Assembly: GCF_008905045.1 (NCBI RefSeq)
Contig: NZ_VWMY01000053.1
Location: 1 to 64,000, forward strand
Length of the DNA: 64,000 bases
Source of the DNA: Streptomyces albicerus
GTDB taxonomy: Bacteria > Actinomycetota > Actinomycetes > Streptomycetales > Streptomycetaceae
Direction of reading: 5' to 3'
Shown: positions 24,739 to 34,882 of the stretch, in pieces
Numbering within the stretch: the first letter of the stretch is position 1
Layout of the letters: each line of letters opens with the position of its first letter
Notes under the pieces: generated by a model
The model's database searches: none
What the model was told of the DNA's origin: nothing
Seen by the model: only the letters and a program-made list of their open reading frames with translations
Translations under genes and position numbers: made by a program

Positions 24739-25317
24739 ATGGCCGAATCTGTCGTACTGGACCCGGTGGATCTCCATCTTCTGCGGTTGCTGCAGAACGA
24801 CGCCCGGACCACCTACCGCGATCTCGCCGCACAGGTCGGCGTCGCGCCCTCGACCTGCCTGGACCGGGTGACCCGGCTGCGCCGCTCGGGCGTGATCCTC
24901 GGCCATCAGCTGCGGCTCGATCCGGCCAAGCTGGGGCGGGGTCTCGAGGCACTGCTGTCCGTGCAGGTCAGGCCGCATCGGAGGGAGTTGGTCGGGCCGT
25001 TCGTGGAGCGGATCAGGGCGCTGCCGGAGTCCCGTACCGTCTTCCACCTCACCGGGCCCGACGACTATCTCGTGCATGTCGCGGTCGCGGACATGGCGGA
25101 TCTGCAGCGGCTGGTCCTCGACGAGTTCACCGCGCACCGCGAGGTGGCCCGCGTGGAGACCCGGCTGATCTTCCAGCAGTGGGACTGCGGCCCTCTGCTG
25201 CCGCCCGGCCCGCGCACCGGCACCGGCACCGGCACCGGCACCGGCACGAGCGCAGGCACGGGCACGGGCCCGAGCGCAGGAGTAGGAACAGGAACGGGCA
25301 CGCCGGAATCCGGCTGA
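24739..25317 (+). CDS. Lrp/AsnC-family regulator with Thr-Gly tail
   Basis: Feast/famine regulator, 192 aa. N-terminal helix-turn-helix DLHLLRLLQNDARTTYRDLAAQVGVAPSTCLDRVTRLRRSGVI, then the RAM amino-acid-binding domain ending FQQWDCGPLL near residue 155. A normal family member ends there. The last 30 residues are a simple Thr-Gly/Ser-Ala-Gly tail coded by repeated CACCGG hexamers, with no family precedent that I know. It probably represses or activates the divergent PLP enzyme in response to an amino acid. Confidence 0.9.
   Translation: MAESVVLDPVDLHLLRLLQNDARTTYRDLAAQVGVAPSTCLDRVTRLRRSGVILGHQLRLDPAKLGRGLEALLSVQVRPHRRELVGPFVERIRALPESRTVFHLTGPDDYLVHVAVADMADLQRLVLDEFTAHREVARVETRLIFQQWDCGPLLPPGPRTGTGTGTGTGTSAGTGTGPSAGVGTGTGTPESG
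25215..25308 (+). repeat. Hexanucleotide repeat inside lrp-like gene
   Basis: Five exact CACCGG copies at 25215-25244 followed by degenerate CACGGG/GGCACG/GGAACA variants, encoding the Thr-Gly tail of the regulator. Confidence 0.85.
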
Positions 25318-25349
25318 CGCGCACGACCTCTCCGTATGAGGATGGCCGC

Positions 25350-27041
25350 ATGTCAGAGACGAAGAACCCGCTGCCCCGCGAAGTCGCCGACGCCTATGTC
25401 GACGAACTCATCGCCCTCGACCCGGTCACCGGCACGTATCTCGGCGTGAAGGAGAGTTCGAGCAAGTTGCCCGACACCTCGCCCGCCGGCCAGGAGGCGC
25501 TCGCCGAGCTGGCGCGGGCGACGCTGGCGCGGCTCGACGAGGCGGAGCGGCAGCCGGGCGCGGACAGTGACATCGAGCGCCGCTGCGGACGTCTGCTGCG
25601 CGAGCGGCTCTCCGCCGAACTCGCCGTGCACGAGGCCGAGGAGGGACTGCGATCCGTCGGCAACATGGCCACGGCCGCTCACTCGGTGCGGGAAGTGTTC
25701 ACCGTGACGCCGACGGAGACGGACGAGGACTGGGCCGCGATCGCCGAGCGGCTGCGCGCGGTGCCCACGGCCCTCGACGGCTACCGCGAGTCCCTCGCTC
25801 TCGGCCTGGAGCGCAAGCTGTACGCGGGTCCGCGCCCCACCGCGACGTTCATCGAGCAGCTCACCGAGTGGTCGGACACGGACGGTTCGGGCCGCGGCTG
25901 GTTCGAGGACTTCGCGTCGGCCGGTCCCGAGACCCTGCGCGCGGAACTCGACGAGGCCGCCCGCGCGGCGACCGCCTCCGTGGTCGCACTGCGCGACTGG
26001 ATGCGCGACGTGTACGCGCCGGCGATCGAGGGCGCGCCGGACACGGTGGGCCGCGAGCGGTACGCGCGCTGGTCACGCTACTTCAACGGTACGGATCTCG
26101 ACCTGGACGAGGCGTACGCGTACGGCTGGGCCGAGTACCACCGGCTCCTCGCCGAGATGAAGAAGGAGGCCGAGAAGATCCTGCCTGGCGCCGAGACCCC
26201 GTGGGTGGCGCTCGCGTATCTGGACGAGCACGGCCGGCACATCGAGGGCGTCGACGAGGTCCGGGCGTGGCTGCAGGGCCTGATGGACCAGGCGATCGAG
26301 GAACTGGACGGCACGCACTTCGAACTCGCCGAGCGGGTACGGAAGGTGGAGTCCCGCATCGCCCCGCCGGGCAGCGCGGCAGCCCCGTACTACACGGCGC
26401 CGTCGGAGGACTTCTCACGCCCCGGCCGTACGTGGCTGCCGACGATGGGGCTGACCCGCTTCCCGGTGTACGACCTGGTGTCGACCTGGTACCACGAGGG
26501 CGTCCCCGGCCATCACCTCCAGCTCGCTCAGTGGGCGCACGTCGCGGAGAACCTCTCCCGCTACCAGGCGACCATCGGCGGCGTCAGCGCCAACTGCGAG
26601 GGCTGGGCGCTGTACGCGGAGCGGCTCATGGACGAACTCGGCTACCTCAAGGACGCGGAGGAGCGGCTCGGCTACCTGGACGCCCAGATGATGCGCGCGA
26701 CCCGCGTCATCGTCGACATCGGCATGCATCTGGAACTGGAGATTCCGGCAGGCTCCCCCTTCCACCCGGGCGAGCGCTGGACCCCCGAGCTGGCGCAGGA
26801 GTTCTTCGGCGCGCACAGCAGCCGCCCGGCGGACTTCGTGGAGAGCGAGCTGACCCGCTATCTCTCCATCCCCGGCCAGGCCATCGGCTACAAGCTCGGC
26901 GAGCGCGCGTGGCTGCTCGGCCGTGAGAACGCCAAGAAGCGCCACGGCGACGCGTTCGACGCGAAGGCCTGGCACATGGCTGCGCTCTCCCAGGGTTCGC
27001 TGGGCCTGGACGACCTGGTGGACGAGCTGTCCCGGCTCTGA
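25350..27041 (+). CDS. DUF885-family metallopeptidase-like protein
   Basis: Cytosolic protein of 563 aa. The zinc-binding signature is WYHEGVPGHHLQLAQ (HExxPGHH, about residues 381-395) with downstream NCEGWALYAERLMDELGY supplying the third ligand Glu, the arrangement of the DUF885 family. No signal peptide. The ATG at 25350 is preceded by GAGG; the longer open frame upstream is antisense-like noise. Activity has not been widely established for the family; peptidase function is inferred from the motif. Ends in front of a very strong terminator. Confidence 0.88.
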   Translation: MSETKNPLPREVADAYVDELIALDPVTGTYLGVKESSSKLPDTSPAGQEALAELARATLARLDEAERQPGADSDIERRCGRLLRERLSAELAVHEAEEGLRSVGNMATAAHSVREVFTVTPTETDEDWAAIAERLRAVPTALDGYRESLALGLERKLYAGPRPTATFIEQLTEWSDTDGSGRGWFEDFASAGPETLRAELDEAARAATASVVALRDWMRDVYAPAIEGAPDTVGRERYARWSRYFNGTDLDLDEAYAYGWAEYHRLLAEMKKEAEKILPGAETPWVALAYLDEHGRHIEGVDEVRAWLQGLMDQAIEELDGTHFELAERVRKVESRIAPPGSAAAPYYTAPSEDFSRPGRTWLPTMGLTRFPVYDLVSTWYHEGVPGHHLQLAQWAHVAENLSRYQATIGGVSANCEGWALYAERLMDELGYLKDAEERLGYLDAQMMRATRVIVDIGMHLELEIPAGSPFHPGERWTPELAQEFFGAHSSRPADFVESELTRYLSIPGQAIGYKLGERAWLLGRENAKKRHGDAFDAKAWHMAALSQGSLGLDDLVDELSRL

Positions 27042-27052
27042 TCCGGTACGGG

Positions 27053-27097
27053 GGTCCGGTGGCCGGGCTCAGCGCGCAGGAGCCCGGCCACCGGACC
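27053..27097. terminator. Very strong bidirectional terminator
   Basis: Perfect 18-base stem, GGTCCGGTGGCCGGGCTC (27053-27070) and GAGCCCGGCCACCGGACC (27080-27097), with a 9-base loop, between the convergent DUF885 and SDR genes. Confidence 0.9.
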
Positions 27098-27112
27098 GTA
27101 CGGACAGCGGCC

Positions 27113-27958
27113 TCAGCGTCGGAACCCGCCCTCCGAGTCGATCACCTGCCCGGTGACCCACTCGGCCTCGTCCGTCGCGAGCCACGCGATCAGCCGCGCG
27201 GGGTCGTCCGGCATCCCCCAACGCCCCGCCGGGAACATCGCGGCGATCGTCGCGTACGCGCCGCCTGTCATGTAGTCCGTGTCGACCGGGCCGGGGTTCA
27301 CGGTGTTCACGGTGACCGCGTGCTCGGCGAGCGTGGTCGCCAGGGAACGGGTGACCGAGGCGAGGGCACCCTTCTGGAGGGCGTACGCGATCTCGCCCGG
27401 CATGCCGCCCGCGATGTCCTGGCCGGACGTCATCATCACCACGCGCCCGCCCGGCGTACGCGGGGGCAGGGTGGCACGCAGCCGTGCGTAGGCCTGGACG
27501 AGGAGGATCACGGACCGGGTGTCGACGGCCCAGTGCGCATCGAGCATCGCGGCGTCGATCGTGTCGAGCGGGCCGTCCGAGCCGCTGAGCGCGTGGTTGG
27601 CGACGAGGATGTCGATCCGTCCGTCGAGCGCGTCCGCGGCCGCGGCGATCAGCTCGGCCGGGGCCGCCGGGTCGGAGAGGTCGCCCGGCCCGTCGAGGAC
27701 CCGCGCCTCGGGATCGGCGAGCGCCTCCCGCACCCCGGCGACCACCTCCTCGGGGCGGTCCGCACCCCAGGGCATCTCGGCGTCGTGCGGCACATGGTGG
27801 TGCACATACACACTCGCTCCGTACGCGGCCAGCCGCCGGGCCACGGCATAACCGATCCCGCCACGCCGGCTGGCACCGGTGACGAGGGCGGTACGTCCGC
27901 GCAGCGGCAGGGGGTCGCGGCGCAGGGCTTCGGGGGTGGGGGAAGGGAGTTGGGGCAT
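27113..27958 (-). CDS. SDR-family NAD(P)-dependent oxidoreductase
   Basis: Short-chain dehydrogenase/reductase, 281 aa. The Rossmann glycine motif reads TGASRRGGIGYAVA, followed by the NHAL segment (normally NNAG), catalytic Ser in VVMMTSGQ and the YALQK Tyr-Lys pair. The C-terminal NTVNPGPVDTDYM and VTGQVIDSEGGF motifs are normal. The start is ATG 27958 (MPQLPSPTPEALRR). It resembles 3-oxoacyl-reductase-type SDRs; substrate unknown. Confidence 0.9.
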   Translation of the reverse strand: MPQLPSPTPEALRRDPLPLRGRTALVTGASRRGGIGYAVARRLAAYGASVYVHHHVPHDAEMPWGADRPEEVVAGVREALADPEARVLDGPGDLSDPAAPAELIAAAADALDGRIDILVANHALSGSDGPLDTIDAAMLDAHWAVDTRSVILLVQAYARLRATLPPRTPGGRVVMMTSGQDIAGGMPGEIAYALQKGALASVTRSLATTLAEHAVTVNTVNPGPVDTDYMTGGAYATIAAMFPAGRWGMPDDPARLIAWLATDEAEWVTGQVIDSEGGFRR

Positions 27959-28113
27959 GGCGGACCATGATGGGGCGCGCCGACGCGCGTCGCATGTCAT
28001 TTTCCGGGGCTGGGGCTGCGCCGCCCCAGCGCCGGCCGCAGCCGCAGCCGAAACTCCGTCCCAGCCCCAGAAGCTCCGTCCCAGCAGCCCGAGTTACGGG
28101 GCCTCGCCCTCAA

Positions 28114-28629
28114 TCACCGGCCAAGCCGCCTCAGTTGTACAAGGCCCATCCACGTCTCGGGCCCCGGCTTCACATGCGCCGCCCGCACCGCGTACCGCCC
28201 CGGATCCAGCGCGATCCGCAGATGCCCCGTCTTCGTCGACTCCTCCCCCGGCCAGGCCGCGTCGAACAGCATCACGGTCCCGGGGACCTCCCAGCTCACC
28301 TCCCGCTCCCACGCCGCGGTGTCGAGGGCGGCCGGCACCCCTGCCAGCAGCTCGCGCTCGGACTCCCCGGCGCACCACCGTACGAACGTGCCGTGCTCCG
28401 GCAGATACGCGGTCGCGGCGGGATCGTCGCCGAGGACGAGGGCCGTGGTGTTGCCGACGGGCAGCAGGCCGATGAACCCCTCCACCTCGCACGCCCTGTC
28501 GTAGTCGGAGGCCAGCTCGTCGCCGTCGGCCCCCGTCCAGAACGGCAGCACCACTTCCGGTATTGCTATGAGGGGTCCACCGCCCGACTCCACCCACTCG
28601 ACCGAACTGGGATTCGCGTCTCTCGCCAT
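28114..28629 (-). CDS. Imm21-family immunity protein
   Basis: Cytosolic protein of 171 aa that fits the Imm21 immunity family: VEWVESGGGPLIAIPEVVLPFWTGADGD at the start, then YDRACEVEGFIGLLPVGNTTALVLGDDPA and YLPEHGTFVRWCAG. Such proteins neutralise a polymorphic toxin delivered by a neighbour, and in Streptomyces they often stand alone. No toxin gene is visible beside it. The ATG is at 28629. Confidence rests on recognised sequence pattern, not on a search. Confidence 0.75.
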   Translation of the reverse strand: MARDANPSSVEWVESGGGPLIAIPEVVLPFWTGADGDELASDYDRACEVEGFIGLLPVGNTTALVLGDDPAATAYLPEHGTFVRWCAGESERELLAGVPAALDTAAWEREVSWEVPGTVMLFDAAWPGEESTKTGHLRIALDPGRYAVRAAHVKPGPETWMGLVQLRRLGR

Positions 28630-28746
28630 GCCCAGAAACTACATGCCCGGCCAGGCCGGAATTGACGATTCCTTTGCCTTCAGCCGAGGTGATATGCGAC
28701 TGAGTCCGTACAGCTGTCGTCCTCCCGTACTCCCCTCCTACGGCTG

Positions 28747-29265
<519 letters not shown>

Positions 29266-29476
29266 GTCTGTTGGCCTTCTCTCCCCGGTCCCGCGGCGTC
29301 GGCGCCACTTCGGCAGCCGAGCCGGTACCGTCCTGGCACCGGGCCGGTGACTCTCCTCCGCACCGGCCGCGCGGAACTCCCTGGTCAGAAATCTATGGCC
29401 GGCAGCCCCCTTCCTGAAGAAGCGATCCACGGCCCTGCTCTTGATCGACCGGGGATTCCCCTGCTATTCCTCGAGC

Positions 29477-29923
29477 ATGACCGCGTATTCACCGGACGCC
29501 ACCGACTGGCGCATCCTCGACGTCCTCCAGCGTGAGGGCCGGGCCACCTTCGCCGAGCTGGCCCGTGCCGTCTCCATGTCCGCGAGCGCGGTCACCGAAC
29601 GGGTGCGCCGCCTGGAGCAGGCGGGCGTCATCCAGGGATACGCGGCTGTCGTGGACCCGGAGAGCCTGGGCCTGCCGATCCTGGCGTTCGTGCGGCTGCG
29701 CTACCCGAACGGCAACTACAAGCCGTTCCACGACCTCGTCGCCGCGACCCCCGAGATCCTGGAGGCGCACCACGTCACGGGCGACGACTGCTTCGTCATC
29801 AAGGTCGCGGTCCGCTCAATGGGTCACCTGGAGGAGGTGTCGGGCAAGATCGGCACCCTCGGCTCGGTGACGACGAGCGTCGTGTACTCGTCGCCCTTGC
29901 CGCGCCGCCCCATCGGCCACTGA
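29477..29923 (+). CDS. Lrp/AsnC-family regulator
   Basis: Regulator of 148 aa. N-terminal helix-turn-helix DWRILDVLQREGRATFAELARAVSMSASAVTERVRRLEQAGVIQGYAAVVD; C-terminal RAM domain with VTGDDCFVIKVAVRSMGHLEEV. The start at ATG 29477 (MTAYSPDATDW) is preferred over the 12-codon longer frame. The rhodanese gene is divergent, 211 bases away, so the pair probably forms a small regulated sulfur-metabolism unit. Confidence 0.92.
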   Translation: MTAYSPDATDWRILDVLQREGRATFAELARAVSMSASAVTERVRRLEQAGVIQGYAAVVDPESLGLPILAFVRLRYPNGNYKPFHDLVAATPEILEAHHVTGDDCFVIKVAVRSMGHLEEVSGKIGTLGSVTTSVVYSSPLPRRPIGH

Positions 29924-29985
29924 AGGCTGCGGCCTCTCACGGGGGCGTTCACCATCGAGAGGGACGGTCGCTGAAAGGGGCCCCC

Positions 29986-32976
29986 TCAGCCCCCACCCCG
30001 CTGTCGTACGACCGACCCCGACCGGCCCTTAACGACCTCCAACTGTGCATGGATCCGGCGCCGCAGATCGGCGACGTGGCTGACGATACCGACGCTGCGG
30101 TCCCGCTCCCGCAGCGAGTCGAGGACGTCGAGGACCTCGTCGAGTGTCTGGTCGTCGAGGCTGCCGAACCCCTCGTCGATGAAGAGCGTGTCGAGGCGCA
30201 CGCCCCCGGCCTCGTCGGTGACCACGTCCGCGAGCCCCAGCGCGAGCGCGAGGGAGGCGAAGAACGTCTCGCCGCCGGAGAGGGTCGCCGTGTCGCGCTC
30301 GCGCCCCGTCCAGGCGTCGACCACGTGCAGGCCGAGGCCGCTGCGGCCGCGCCCGGCGCGGTCGTCGGAGTGGACGAGCGTGTAGCGCCCGGAGGACATG
30401 CGCTGGAGGCGCGCGGTCGCGGCCGCCGCGACCTGTTCCAGACGGGCGGCGAGGACGTAGGACTCCAGGCGCATCTTGCGTTCGTTGTCCGCGGAGGTGC
30501 CCGCCGCGAGCGTGGCGAGGCGGGCCACGCGGTCGTACTCCTCACGCAGCGGGCCGAGTCGGCGCACCGAGGCCGCCGCCCGGTGGGTCAGCCGGTCGAG
30601 TTCCGTGCAGCGGCGGGCGGCCGCGTCGCGCGCTGAGGCCGCCTCTCGCACTCGTCGGCCGGCGACGGACGCGGTCTGTTCCGCCGCGACGAGGTCGGCG
30701 GGCGGCTGCTGTGCGGCGGCCGCCGTCTCGGCCTCGGCGAGCACGGCGCGGACGGCCGCCTCCTCCTGCTGCCAGGCGTCGAGCCGCCGTTGTAGCTCGC
30801 GGTGGGCTTCGTCGTCGAGGAGGGCGGCCGCCGCGGCCTGCGGTGTGTCGAACCCGGCGCGGAACGCCGCGTCGGCGAGTCGCGCGTCGGCGTCCTTGAG
30901 CCGCTGCGCGGTGTCGGCCGCGACGCGCGCGGCGTCCGCGGCCTCGGTGAGCAGCGCGACCTGCCGCTCCAGCTGAGCGGCGCGTGCCGCCACGCTGCCC
31001 GCGGCTCCCCGGGCCTGCGTCAACTCCTCTTCCAGGGCGGTCTTCTCCCGGTCCAGCGTTTCCCGCCGGCCCACACGGGACGCGACACTGACCGCTGCCT
31101 GCTGCTGGGCGGCGGCTCGCCGCTCGCGTTCCTGCTCGCCCCGTCTCAGCTCTTCGTTCGCGGCGTGCAGCCCGGACGCGCTCCGCCGCGCCGCCCCGTA
31201 CTGGCGTTCCAACTCCTCGACCTGCTCGGCCAGTTGGACAGTGGGGGTGTCACCCGCCTCGGCGGTGGCGGCGGCCAGCGCCTCGCGTACGACGCCGAGC
31301 CGGCGTTCGTCCTCGGCGCGCTGCTTGTCGGCGCGCTGGTAGGCGGCCAGGGCCCGCTCCTCCGCCGCACGGTCGACGTGGCCGTCGACCTTCCGCGCGG
31401 GGGCGGGATGTTCGGTGGCTCCACAGACGGCGCAGGGTTCGCCTTCGGTCAGACTCGCGGCCAGCTCGGCCGCGATCCCGTTCAGGCGCTGTTCCTTGAC
31501 GTCGAGCCAGTGGGCGCGTGCCTGCAACGCCCGTTCAGCCGAGGCAAGTACCTGCCGCTGTGTCTCATCCGTGTCGTCGGCGAACTGATCGCGCATCCGG
31601 GAGGCCGTGAGCCGCTTCTGGGCGGGCTCGCGCTGGACGGCCAGCTGCTCGGCGCGGGTGGCGGCCTCCTGGGCCGATTCGATGCGGGTCTGAAGGCCTG
31701 CCCGGGTCGCCTCCCACTCGGAGAGCCAGAGCTCGGCTTCCTGCAGCACGTCGTCGTCGGCGCGCTCCTGGCGGTCCAACGCGTCGTGCTCGGTGGCGAG
31801 TTCGGCAAGCCGGTGCTCGGCACGGCGGGCCGACTCGAGCCCGCCCAGCTCCTCGGCGGCCTTGCGCGCGGCGGCCGCGAGGCCCGTCGCCCCGGCGTCG
31901 GCGAAGGTCTCCGGCAGCAGGGCACGCGCGCGTGCCTCGGCGTCGGCAGCCCGCCGATGCTCGGCCTCCGTCGCGTCCCGCAGTCCGAGCGCGGGCGCCA
32001 CCGCCTCGGCCTTGCGGGCGCGCTCCATCCGCGCCTGGGCCTCCCGGTGCGCACCGGAGCGCTCCTCCAGCAGTACGGCCCGCTCCCGCGCCTCGGCGAA
32101 CCTGCGCTGGAGGCGCGCCACTTCCCGTACGTCCTCCAGTACGCGGTCCGCGGCGGCCTGGGCCGACTCGGCGGCGGTCTGGGCGCAGTGGGCGACCGTG
32201 AACCGCTCGCGGGCCGTGCTCCTGGCGATCGCCGCCCACTCCAGGACGGACTCGGCGACGCCCGGGTCGCCGGGGGCCAGGTCGGGCAGCGGCAGTTCCA
32301 CGATGTCACCGGCCGCCTGCTGCATGCGGTGCGCGTCGGCGAGCAACTCCGCGTCCCCGGCGCGCACTTGGGTCTCGGCGGCGCGTCGGCGCTCGGCCAG
32401 GCACTGCTCGACGGCGGCGAAGCGCTGGGTGTCGAAGAGGCGGCCGAGGAGCTTGCCGCGGGCCTCCGCGTCGGCTCGCAGGAAGCGCGCGAAGTCGCCC
32501 TGGGGCAGCAGCACGACCTGGCAGAACTGCTCGCGGCTCATGCCGAGCAGCTGGGTGATCTCCTCGCCGATCTCCTGGTGGGAGCGGCTGAGGTCCTTCC
32601 AGGAGCCCGCCGTGGCGTCGTACTCGCGCAGCCAGCTCTGCGCCTTCTCCGTCGTGGTGCCCGTGCCGCGCTTCTTGGGGCGCTCCCAGGGCGGCTGCCG
32701 GGTGAGCTCCAACCGGCGTCCGGCCACGGTGAGTTCGAGTGTCACCTCCGTACGCGTACCGGCCAGTGCGTGGTCGCTGCGCAGGGAACCGCCCTGACGG
32801 GCGCCCGGCACCGATCCGTACAGCGCGAAGCAGACGGCGTCCAGGACGGAGGTCTTGCCGGCGCCCGTAGGTCCGTGCAGGAGGAAGACCCCGGCGGCCG
32901 ACAGGTCGTCGAAGTCGACCTCCTGGGCACCGCCGAACGGCCCGAAGGCGGTGATGTGCAGCCGGTGCAGCCTCAT
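29986..32976 (-). CDS. sbcC: Exonuclease SbcC, ATPase subunit
   Basis: Large subunit of the SbcCD (Rad50-like) nuclease, 996 aa. Walker A GPTGAGKTS at residues 35-43; long coiled-coil arms on both sides of the zinc hook GEPCAVCGATEHPAP (CAVC); signature TLSGGETFFASLALALGLADVV and Walker B LFIDEGFGSLD at the C-terminus. The start is ATG 32976 (MRLHRLHITAFGPFGG); the frame extends upstream only by overlap with sbcD. It lies 37 bases after sbcD. The complex cuts hairpins and blocked DNA ends. Confidence 0.96.
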   Translation of the reverse strand: MRLHRLHITAFGPFGGAQEVDFDDLSAAGVFLLHGPTGAGKTSVLDAVCFALYGSVPGARQGGSLRSDHALAGTRTEVTLELTVAGRRLELTRQPPWERPKKRGTGTTTEKAQSWLREYDATAGSWKDLSRSHQEIGEEITQLLGMSREQFCQVVLLPQGDFARFLRADAEARGKLLGRLFDTQRFAAVEQCLAERRRAAETQVRAGDAELLADAHRMQQAAGDIVELPLPDLAPGDPGVAESVLEWAAIARSTARERFTVAHCAQTAAESAQAAADRVLEDVREVARLQRRFAEARERAVLLEERSGAHREAQARMERARKAEAVAPALGLRDATEAEHRRAADAEARARALLPETFADAGATGLAAAARKAAEELGGLESARRAEHRLAELATEHDALDRQERADDDVLQEAELWLSEWEATRAGLQTRIESAQEAATRAEQLAVQREPAQKRLTASRMRDQFADDTDETQRQVLASAERALQARAHWLDVKEQRLNGIAAELAASLTEGEPCAVCGATEHPAPARKVDGHVDRAAEERALAAYQRADKQRAEDERRLGVVREALAAATAEAGDTPTVQLAEQVEELERQYGAARRSASGLHAANEELRRGEQERERRAAAQQQAAVSVASRVGRRETLDREKTALEEELTQARGAAGSVAARAAQLERQVALLTEAADAARVAADTAQRLKDADARLADAAFRAGFDTPQAAAAALLDDEAHRELQRRLDAWQQEEAAVRAVLAEAETAAAAQQPPADLVAAEQTASVAGRRVREAASARDAAARRCTELDRLTHRAAASVRRLGPLREEYDRVARLATLAAGTSADNERKMRLESYVLAARLEQVAAAATARLQRMSSGRYTLVHSDDRAGRGRSGLGLHVVDAWTGRERDTATLSGGETFFASLALALGLADVVTDEAGGVRLDTLFIDEGFGSLDDQTLDEVLDVLDSLRERDRSVGIVSHVADLRRRIHAQLEVVKGRSGSVVRQRGGG

Positions 32977-33013
32977 CGGGCGCCCACCCCCTCGATGTCC
33001 AGGTCGTACGGCT

Positions 33014-34177
33014 TCACCGGGCGACCTCGCGGACGGTGTTGTCGGCGCGGACGGCGTCGAACGCGTCCTGGAGCACGGCCTGTTCGCGTGTGTCGGGTCC
33101 GGCGCCGCGCACATGGGCCACGAAGTCCTCCGCGATCTGCTGGTCGCTGCGGCCCGCGAGACGCCGGGCGTACGAGACGTCGGGGTCGTCGGGTGTCCGC
33201 TCGGGGTCGAAGACGAGACTGAGCGTGTGCGGGAAGCGCTCGCTGAGGCGCGCCATGGGGTCGGCGGGGCGCACCGGGTCGGTGAGGGTCGCCTCGACCC
33301 AGGCCTCCTCGTGGCGCGCGAGCGCCGGGTCGGCGAGCAGGTCCTCCAACTGCCCCCGGACGCGGGCGAGTGCGCGCGGCACCGGGCAGTCGATCCGCTC
33401 GGCGTCCACAGAACCGTCGGCCCCCAGGTCGACCAGCCACATGCTCTTGCGGTGGTCCGTCTCCGAGAAGGAGTACGGCAGCGGCGATCCCGAGTAGCGG
33501 ACGCGCTCGGTGATGGTCTGGCTGCCGTGCAGATGCCCGAGCGCGGTGTAGTCGACGCCGTCGAAGACGCCGGCCGGCACGGAAGCTACCCCGCCCACCG
33601 TGATGTCCCGCTCGCTGTCGCTGGCCTCGCCGCCGGTGACGAAGGCATGGGCGAGGACGACGGAACGGGTGCCACGCGCGCGCGTGGCGAGGTCGGCACG
33701 CACCCGGTCCATGGCGGCGGCGAGCACGGCCTCATGCCCGGCCTTCTCGACCCCGAACTCGTCCTTCACGAGCGCCGGTTCGAGATACGGCAGTCCGTAG
33801 AAGGCCACCTCGCCGAACGCGTCCTCCAGCACCACCGGTGTGCCGCACGCCGAGGGCTCGGTCCGCAGGTGGATGCCCGCGCGGTCGATGAGCCCGGCGC
33901 CGACGCCGAGGCGGCGCGCCGAGTCGTGGTTTCCGGAGATCATCACCGTGGGCACACCGAGGTCGGCGAGCCGGTGCAGGGCGTCGTCGAAGAGCTCGAC
34001 CGCGGACAGTGGGGGCACCGCCCGGTCGTACACGTCCCCCGACACGGCCACCGCGTCCACGTCGCGCTCGCGCACGGTCGTGACGAGGTGGCCGATGAAC
34101 TCGGCCTGGGCGCCGAGCATGTTCACCCGGTGGAACGCCCGGCCCAGATGCCAGTCGGAAGTGTGCAGAAGCCTCAT
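33014..34177 (-). CDS. sbcD: Exonuclease SbcD, nuclease subunit
   Basis: Mre11-type metallophosphoesterase nuclease, 387 aa. Metal-binding motifs: HTSDWHLGR (start), VSGDVYDR, ISGNHDSARR and, near residue 190, LAHAFV and YTALGHLHG. Starts MRLLHTSDW at ATG 34177 and is followed by sbcC, with which it forms the functional nuclease. The upstream space to the next gene is short and shows no strong promoter. Confidence 0.96.
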   Translation of the reverse strand: MRLLHTSDWHLGRAFHRVNMLGAQAEFIGHLVTTVRERDVDAVAVSGDVYDRAVPPLSAVELFDDALHRLADLGVPTVMISGNHDSARRLGVGAGLIDRAGIHLRTEPSACGTPVVLEDAFGEVAFYGLPYLEPALVKDEFGVEKAGHEAVLAAAMDRVRADLATRARGTRSVVLAHAFVTGGEASDSERDITVGGVASVPAGVFDGVDYTALGHLHGSQTITERVRYSGSPLPYSFSETDHRKSMWLVDLGADGSVDAERIDCPVPRALARVRGQLEDLLADPALARHEEAWVEATLTDPVRPADPMARLSERFPHTLSLVFDPERTPDDPDVSYARRLAGRSDQQIAEDFVAHVRGAGPDTREQAVLQDAFDAVRADNTVREVAR

Positions 34178-34255
34178 GATCCCCGAGACTAACGGCCGGG
34201 TCGGACATCACGGGCGGCTACTCCCGTATCGGCCCGTTATGCGGCCCCTTGGTCT

Positions 34256-34882
34256 CTATGCGTCCCCGTATGCCTCTCCGCCCAGTTCGAACCCGGCTGT
34301 CCCCGCCGTAATGTCTGCGAGCCATCCCCGGAAGGCCTCGACATCCGTGTCCGGCAGCCCGATCTCCATCGTGACGACCTCCCCGTACCGCACGTCACGC
34401 ACCTCGCGTCCGGTCGACCGCAGATCGTTCTGCACCTTGCCCGCGCGCTGGTGGTCGACGGTCACCGTCGCCAGGCGAAAGCGTTTACGTGTGATCGTGC
34501 CGAGAGTGTCCAGGGCCTCGCCCACCGCTCCGCCGTAGGCCCGGATCAGCCCGCCCGCGCCGAGTTTGACGCCTCCGTAGTAGCGGGTGACGACGGCGAC
34601 GACGTATCGCATGTCGCGCCGCAGCAGCATCTGCAGCATCGGGACGCCCGCGGTGCCGCCCGGTTCGCCGTCGTCGCTCGCCTTCTGGACGGCGGCGTCG
34701 GCGCCGATGACGTACGCGAAGCAGTTGTGCGTCGCGTCCGCGTGCTCCTTGCGGACGGCCGCGACGAAGTCCTGGGCCTCCCGCTCGGTGGCCGCCGGCG
34801 CCAGTGCGCAGAGGAAGCGGGAGCGGTTGATCTCGGTCTCGTGCTCGCCTGCGCGGGCCACCGTGCGGTACTCGTCCTGCAT
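34256..34882 (-). CDS. YigZ/IMPACT-family protein
   Basis: Cytosolic protein of 208 aa. The IMPACT domain shows INRSRFLCALAPAATEREAQDFV, HNCFAYVIG, DDGEPGGTAGVPML and VTRYYGGVKLGAGGL; the C-terminal half is the DUF1949-like ferredoxin fold. Homologues are thought to act in translation or ribosome stress, but the bacterial function is not settled. The ATG at 34882 is the only good start. Confidence 0.92.
   Translation of the reverse strand: MQDEYRTVARAGEHETEINRSRFLCALAPAATEREAQDFVAAVRKEHADATHNCFAYVIGADAAVQKASDDGEPGGTAGVPMLQMLLRRDMRYVVAVVTRYYGGVKLGAGGLIRAYGGAVGEALDTLGTITRKRFRLATVTVDHQRAGKVQNDLRSTGREVRDVRYGEVVTMEIGLPDTDVEAFRGWLADITAGTAGFELGGEAYGDA

Noticed and set aside
28000..28113. CCGTCCCAGC-rich repeat as regulatory site
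   Set aside because: Degenerate pyrimidine-rich sequence between two genes; no symmetry or repeat unit stands out.
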